A stretch of 64,000 bases of DNA, taken from contig JAWQEG010003719.1 of assembly GCA_033782935.1 (NCBI GenBank), positions 20,893 through 84,892 of the forward strand. Reading direction: 5' to 3'. Made by a program: the position numbers and the translations under genes. Position 1 is the stretch's first letter. The number at the start of each line of letters is the position of its first letter. Shown in pieces: positions 60,851 to 64,000 of this stretch. A model generated the notes under the pieces. The model saw only the letters and a program-made list of their open reading frames with translations, did no database searches and was not told where the DNA came from. The stretch comes from Petrolisthes cinctipes. Lineage: Eukaryota > Arthropoda > Malacostraca > Decapoda > Porcellanidae.

Positions 60851-61664
60851 TTTCCCTCCTCTTACCTCTCTCCCATTACTCTCCCTCCGCCTTTAACTCC
60901 TTTATTAGCATGTTGAGAAAAATAGGCCAGCATTCTTTGCCACACACGACGTACTCTGCCTTTCATCACTTCTCACTTATTGGTCTCTCCTCTCCAACCA
61001 TGTCCCCTCATTGTTTTCAGCGTGGTTGTGTGTGTATTCCATTTATGAATTTAATTTTATCTCCTCCCTTGTTTCTCATTATCGTTTTTTATCTGTCTTT
61101 TTGCTCTTTATCCCTCTTCATCATCATCATGCTTCTTGTCTATGTACTGTACTGTAACAGATATTTACCACTTGGTGCTGCATTTTGTACTTCCGTCATA
61201 TAAGGAGGGATTACATGATATGTATTTATCATTCAGCACTAGTTGTATACATGCAGCACACACTGTTTATGCTGTACTGTATATGTGGCACTCCAGGCAT
61301 GCATGATTCATTCCTAGTACATGTGGCACCCCAAAAATACATAATTCAATATATAATCGAGTGTGTCTGTGTTACTCGAGTGTGTTGTAATAGTGGAGTA
61401 CCTAAACACAAGTGGCAGTGATACCATGCATGTCAGGCCATTGAGAGTTTGGGTAGAGAGGGAAACTGGTCCTCCTCCTCCTCCTTTCACCGTCCTATTC
61501 ACTATTCCCTCACCACAATTATTCAGGTTGGTTGGGACGGTCCTTAGGGAGCATAAGTACAATGGAGTTGGAAGCGAGGGGACAGACAGAGAGGGAGAGA
61601 GAGGAGAGAGAAGTGGGGAAGAGGTAGTCAAAAGAGACTAACAACTCCCCCCTTCCCCCAAAGG

Positions 61665-61825
61665 GTGCTGATAGTGTAACGGTAAGTACACTCGTCAAGC
61701 CCGCGAGTGTTGGACAACTTTCCCAGCCCCCTATGTCCCTGTTCACCTAGCAGTAAATAGGTACCCGGCTGTAAGAGCAAGGATTGCAACCTTGTAGGCT
61801 GGGGGAAGATGTGTTGATGTAAACT
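61665..61825 (+). mobile_element. Decapod-type SINE
   Basis: Starts GGGTGCTGATAGTGTAACGG and contains TTCACCTAGCAGTAAATAGG followed by TACCCGG. That core is one I recall as common in decapod crustacean non-coding DNA. No poly(A) tail was seen, and the ends are not defined. Confidence 0.6.
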
Positions 61826-62034
61826 ACCCTGCACACATCTCAACTACCCAGCAACACACTGGTGAGGGCTGGTTCTATCCAAAAATGAGGAATCTGGCAT
61901 CCTCTACCACATCCTGGCCTGTTCTGTCTGTCTCTCTTACTATTTCTCATTCAGTCTGGGTAGCCGACGAGATCGCCCGATTGGGTGGCACAACAAGTAA
62001 GACCACAGAAGGTGAGAATATTGGCTCGGGGGTA

Positions 62035-62200
62035 CATGCCCGTGAGCCAGCAGTCCCCTCGTCTGTTGCTTTCGAAGAAACAGATCTCACTATCACCCTG
62101 ACTCCCATTTGGGGGTCCGAGCATCTGCGTGGCTTCGGTCAACCAGACTCGGGACTGCTCGGCCAGACAGTCTGGGCAACTACAACAACAACAACTCCCT
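62035..62200 (-). repeat. Dispersed repeat with GTT-rich boundary
   Basis: On the minus strand (GTT)n is followed by GCCCAGACTGTCTGGCCGAG and CAGTCCCGAGTCTGG. A diverged relative on the plus strand at 6408..6460 reads TCAAGCTGTCTGACCGAG after (GTT)n. Element class unknown. Confidence 0.5.
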
Positions 62201-62247
62201 CCACTTTGTTACTTCCCTTCCTCCCTTTCCCTCACTACCCTCTCCCC

Positions 62248-62299
<52 letters not shown>
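62248..62299. repeat. (TC)n microsatellite
   Basis: About 25 TC units, just outside the GTT-bounded repeat at 62035..62200. Confidence 0.97.
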
Positions 62300-62305
<6 letters not shown>

Positions 62306-63040
62306 CCCTCACGACTCTCCCACTGTCTTATCTTCCTTTCCTTCATGCATCATATTCATCCCATCCATACTCGACCCATGAGACATGAAGTTACTGTCTC
62401 TTCAGATTAGTTTGGATGGCGACTGATTACTTAAACCTGCTGTAGATGACTAACTTTCAAGGCAAGATGCTTCAGGCAAATGAATAGAATTTGTGTCTAC
62501 CACTGAATGTCAATGAATTACATCAATCACTAATCATGCTGTGTAGAGAGAGGAGGCACAAAGTATATACTGAAAATTTACAGTTTTTGTGTATGTGTGT
62601 GTTAACCATTTTGCAGACAAAAAAGGAATGGGCATACATTTGCAATGATAGAAGACTGCTTACTAAAAATATATTCTGACTGGTTCCATATGAAGAAATA
62701 ATCAATTAGGCCACAATTTCGGAAAACAACCAATTTTGCACAACGGTTTGTAATTTTTTTTTCTTATTATGTTACTTTCCTCACTGAGTTATCATCATAC
62801 ATATTATTATTCGTAGCTTGTTTTGAATTTACGTTATCCTAATTATATTTTCAGTACCTATATTATCACTCTGGTTTTGCTCTCATTCTCTTTATCACGT
62901 TATCTTTCAGTTTTGTTTTCCCCATTTTTGCCTCGTTCAATTATTCATTTTCTCCTTTTAACTCCTTGCCTTCCTTCTAGTCACCGCTCACCCTTTACTC
63001 TTCCTCTCCCAGACATATACAGCTTGATTTTTCACGACGA

Positions 63041-63045
<5 letters not shown>
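62300..63045. other. Intergenic DNA
   Basis: No supported feature. Confidence 0.5.
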
Positions 63046-63117
<72 letters not shown>

Positions 63118-63596
63118 CTCTCTCTCTCTCTCCAATTTCCTCCCTTTTTCCCGTGCTCCCACCAACACTTTACTGCTCTCCCTTTCCCCTCCTCCTCTCT
63201 CTATTTTCCACTTGTCTTGGTCTTTTGCTTCTCCTTCCTATTCCCCTGTTTCTCCTCCTCCCTCTCCTCCTCCTCATTCACTTCCTTTCTTTTCACTTCT
63301 CAGTTCGTGTGTGCAATTTACTTTCTCCTCCTATCTATTCCTCCTCTCCCTCCTTTTCCTCCTCCATCCTCAGTCTTATTTTATTTTTTCCCTTTTCCTC
63401 CTTATCTCCTCCATTCTCCTCTTCTTTCTTTCTTTCTTTCTACGTTTCCTCTTCCTCTTTTCATTCTACCACCACTTCCTCCTAATTTCATCCTCCTTTT
63501 CATCATTTCCTCCTTCATCTCTTTCTCGTAATCTATCTCATCTTCCTATTGCTTCCTCTTCCTATTTTTTTTTTCTTCCTCCTCCTCTTCCACTTC
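63046..63596. repeat. Polypyrimidine block with (TC)n
   Basis: TC run 63051-63132, then cctcctcctcctcttc-type DNA for over 400 bases. Confidence 0.9.
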
Positions 63597-63646
<50 letters not shown>

Positions 63647-63647
63647 C
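63597..63647. repeat. (AAT)n microsatellite
   Basis: About 17 AAT units. Confidence 0.98.
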
Positions 63648-63723
63648 TTATTTCTCCCTCTTCCTCATCGAGTTCTCTTTCCTCCTCCTCATTTCTTTCA
63701 TTTTCCTCCTCCTTGCCTGCATT

Positions 63724-63917
63724 GGTTATGTAGGCAATACTTTAAGGGTTTTGGCACCCCTTCGGCCCCAGCCACTAGCTTTTAGTTTTTCAACTGTCCC
63801 TCTTTTCTTTCTATTTCCTTCCTGCTTGCTGTCTCACCTCTCTATCATCTTTTCCTGGCGCTATATGACCTCGCTGTTGCGGTGCCTAATATCAATCAAT
63901 CAATCAATCAATCAATC
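63724..63917 (+). mobile_element. LINE/SINE 3' end with (CAAT)n tail, copy 2
   Basis: Starts near AGGCAATACTTTAAGGG and reads TTTTGGCACCCCTTCGGCC, then CTGGCGCTATATGACCTCGC and TGTTGCGGTGCCTAATAT, ending in seven CAAT units (63890-63917). Same family as 47341..47530, opposite orientation. Confidence 0.65.
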
Positions 63918-64000
63918 CTCATCTCCTTTATTTTCCTCATCTCCATCATTCTCATCTTTCCTTCTCCTCTTCATCTCTTTCCCTCTCTCCATGATGTTTT

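Noticed and set aside
60537..63733. Leu/Ser/Phe-rich frames of 90-220 codons resembling membrane proteins
   Set aside because: Composition of polypyrimidine and TC repeats; they extend through pure microsatellites.

Overview
This is arthropod nuclear DNA, most likely from a decapod crustacean. Evidence: intron-containing genes, interspersed TTAGG-type repeats (the arthropod telomere motif), very dense microsatellites, tRNA-derived SINEs including one type I associate with decapods (its cctagcagtaaataggtacc-like core), and many short fold-back DNA transposons. There are no bacterial operons, ribosome binding sites or CRISPR arrays. All coordinates and splice sites were worked out by eye.

Two host protein genes are certain, both on the minus strand. 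GOLGA2/GM130 (31491..42189) can be followed from start codon to stop through 18 coding exons, all phase-compatible, giving 1252 residues. It keeps the basic N-terminus, the long coiled coil, vertebrate-like landmark motifs and a C-terminal GRASP-type PDZ ligand. Downstream lies TMEM258 (20072..20524), a small subunit of the ER oligosaccharyltransferase; its last two exons are clear and its first exon was not found. A complete tRNA-Thr(AGT) gene lies at 45725..45797 (minus). Functionally the two proteins act in successive secretory compartments (ER N-glycosylation, cis-Golgi tethering), but nothing in the sequence suggests they are co-regulated.

Layout. 1..9 kb: microsatellites, minisatellites and purine/pyrimidine tracts with a few SINE and MITE fragments. 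9..17.5 kb: AT-rich, non-coding, with fold-back elements and a degenerate tandem repeat. 17541..18090: a solo LTR with 4-bp target duplication. 18.97..19.36 kb: a LINE reverse-transcriptase fragment. 20..22.9 kb: TMEM258, its possible promoter and a TTAGG-bearing inverted-repeat element. 23..31.2 kb: an 8-kb AT-rich interval with no gene. 31.5..42.2 kb: GOLGA2. 42.5..44.9 kb: a nested transposon cluster (hAT-like end, Harbinger transposase with two stop codons, a 5'-truncated LINE inside it, ending in a TA microsatellite). 45.3..46.6 kb: tRNA and three TA-flanked fold-back elements. 46.7..64 kb: intergenic, with pyrimidine blocks, simple repeats, TTAA-flanked MITEs and SINE/LINE tails.

The most notable content beyond the genes is the set of fold-back elements: a TTAA-flanked family with at least ten copies whose two arms match each other while differing between copies, a TA-flanked mariner-like group, and an element that carries TTAGG repeats internally. 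I found no convincing new multi-gene system.
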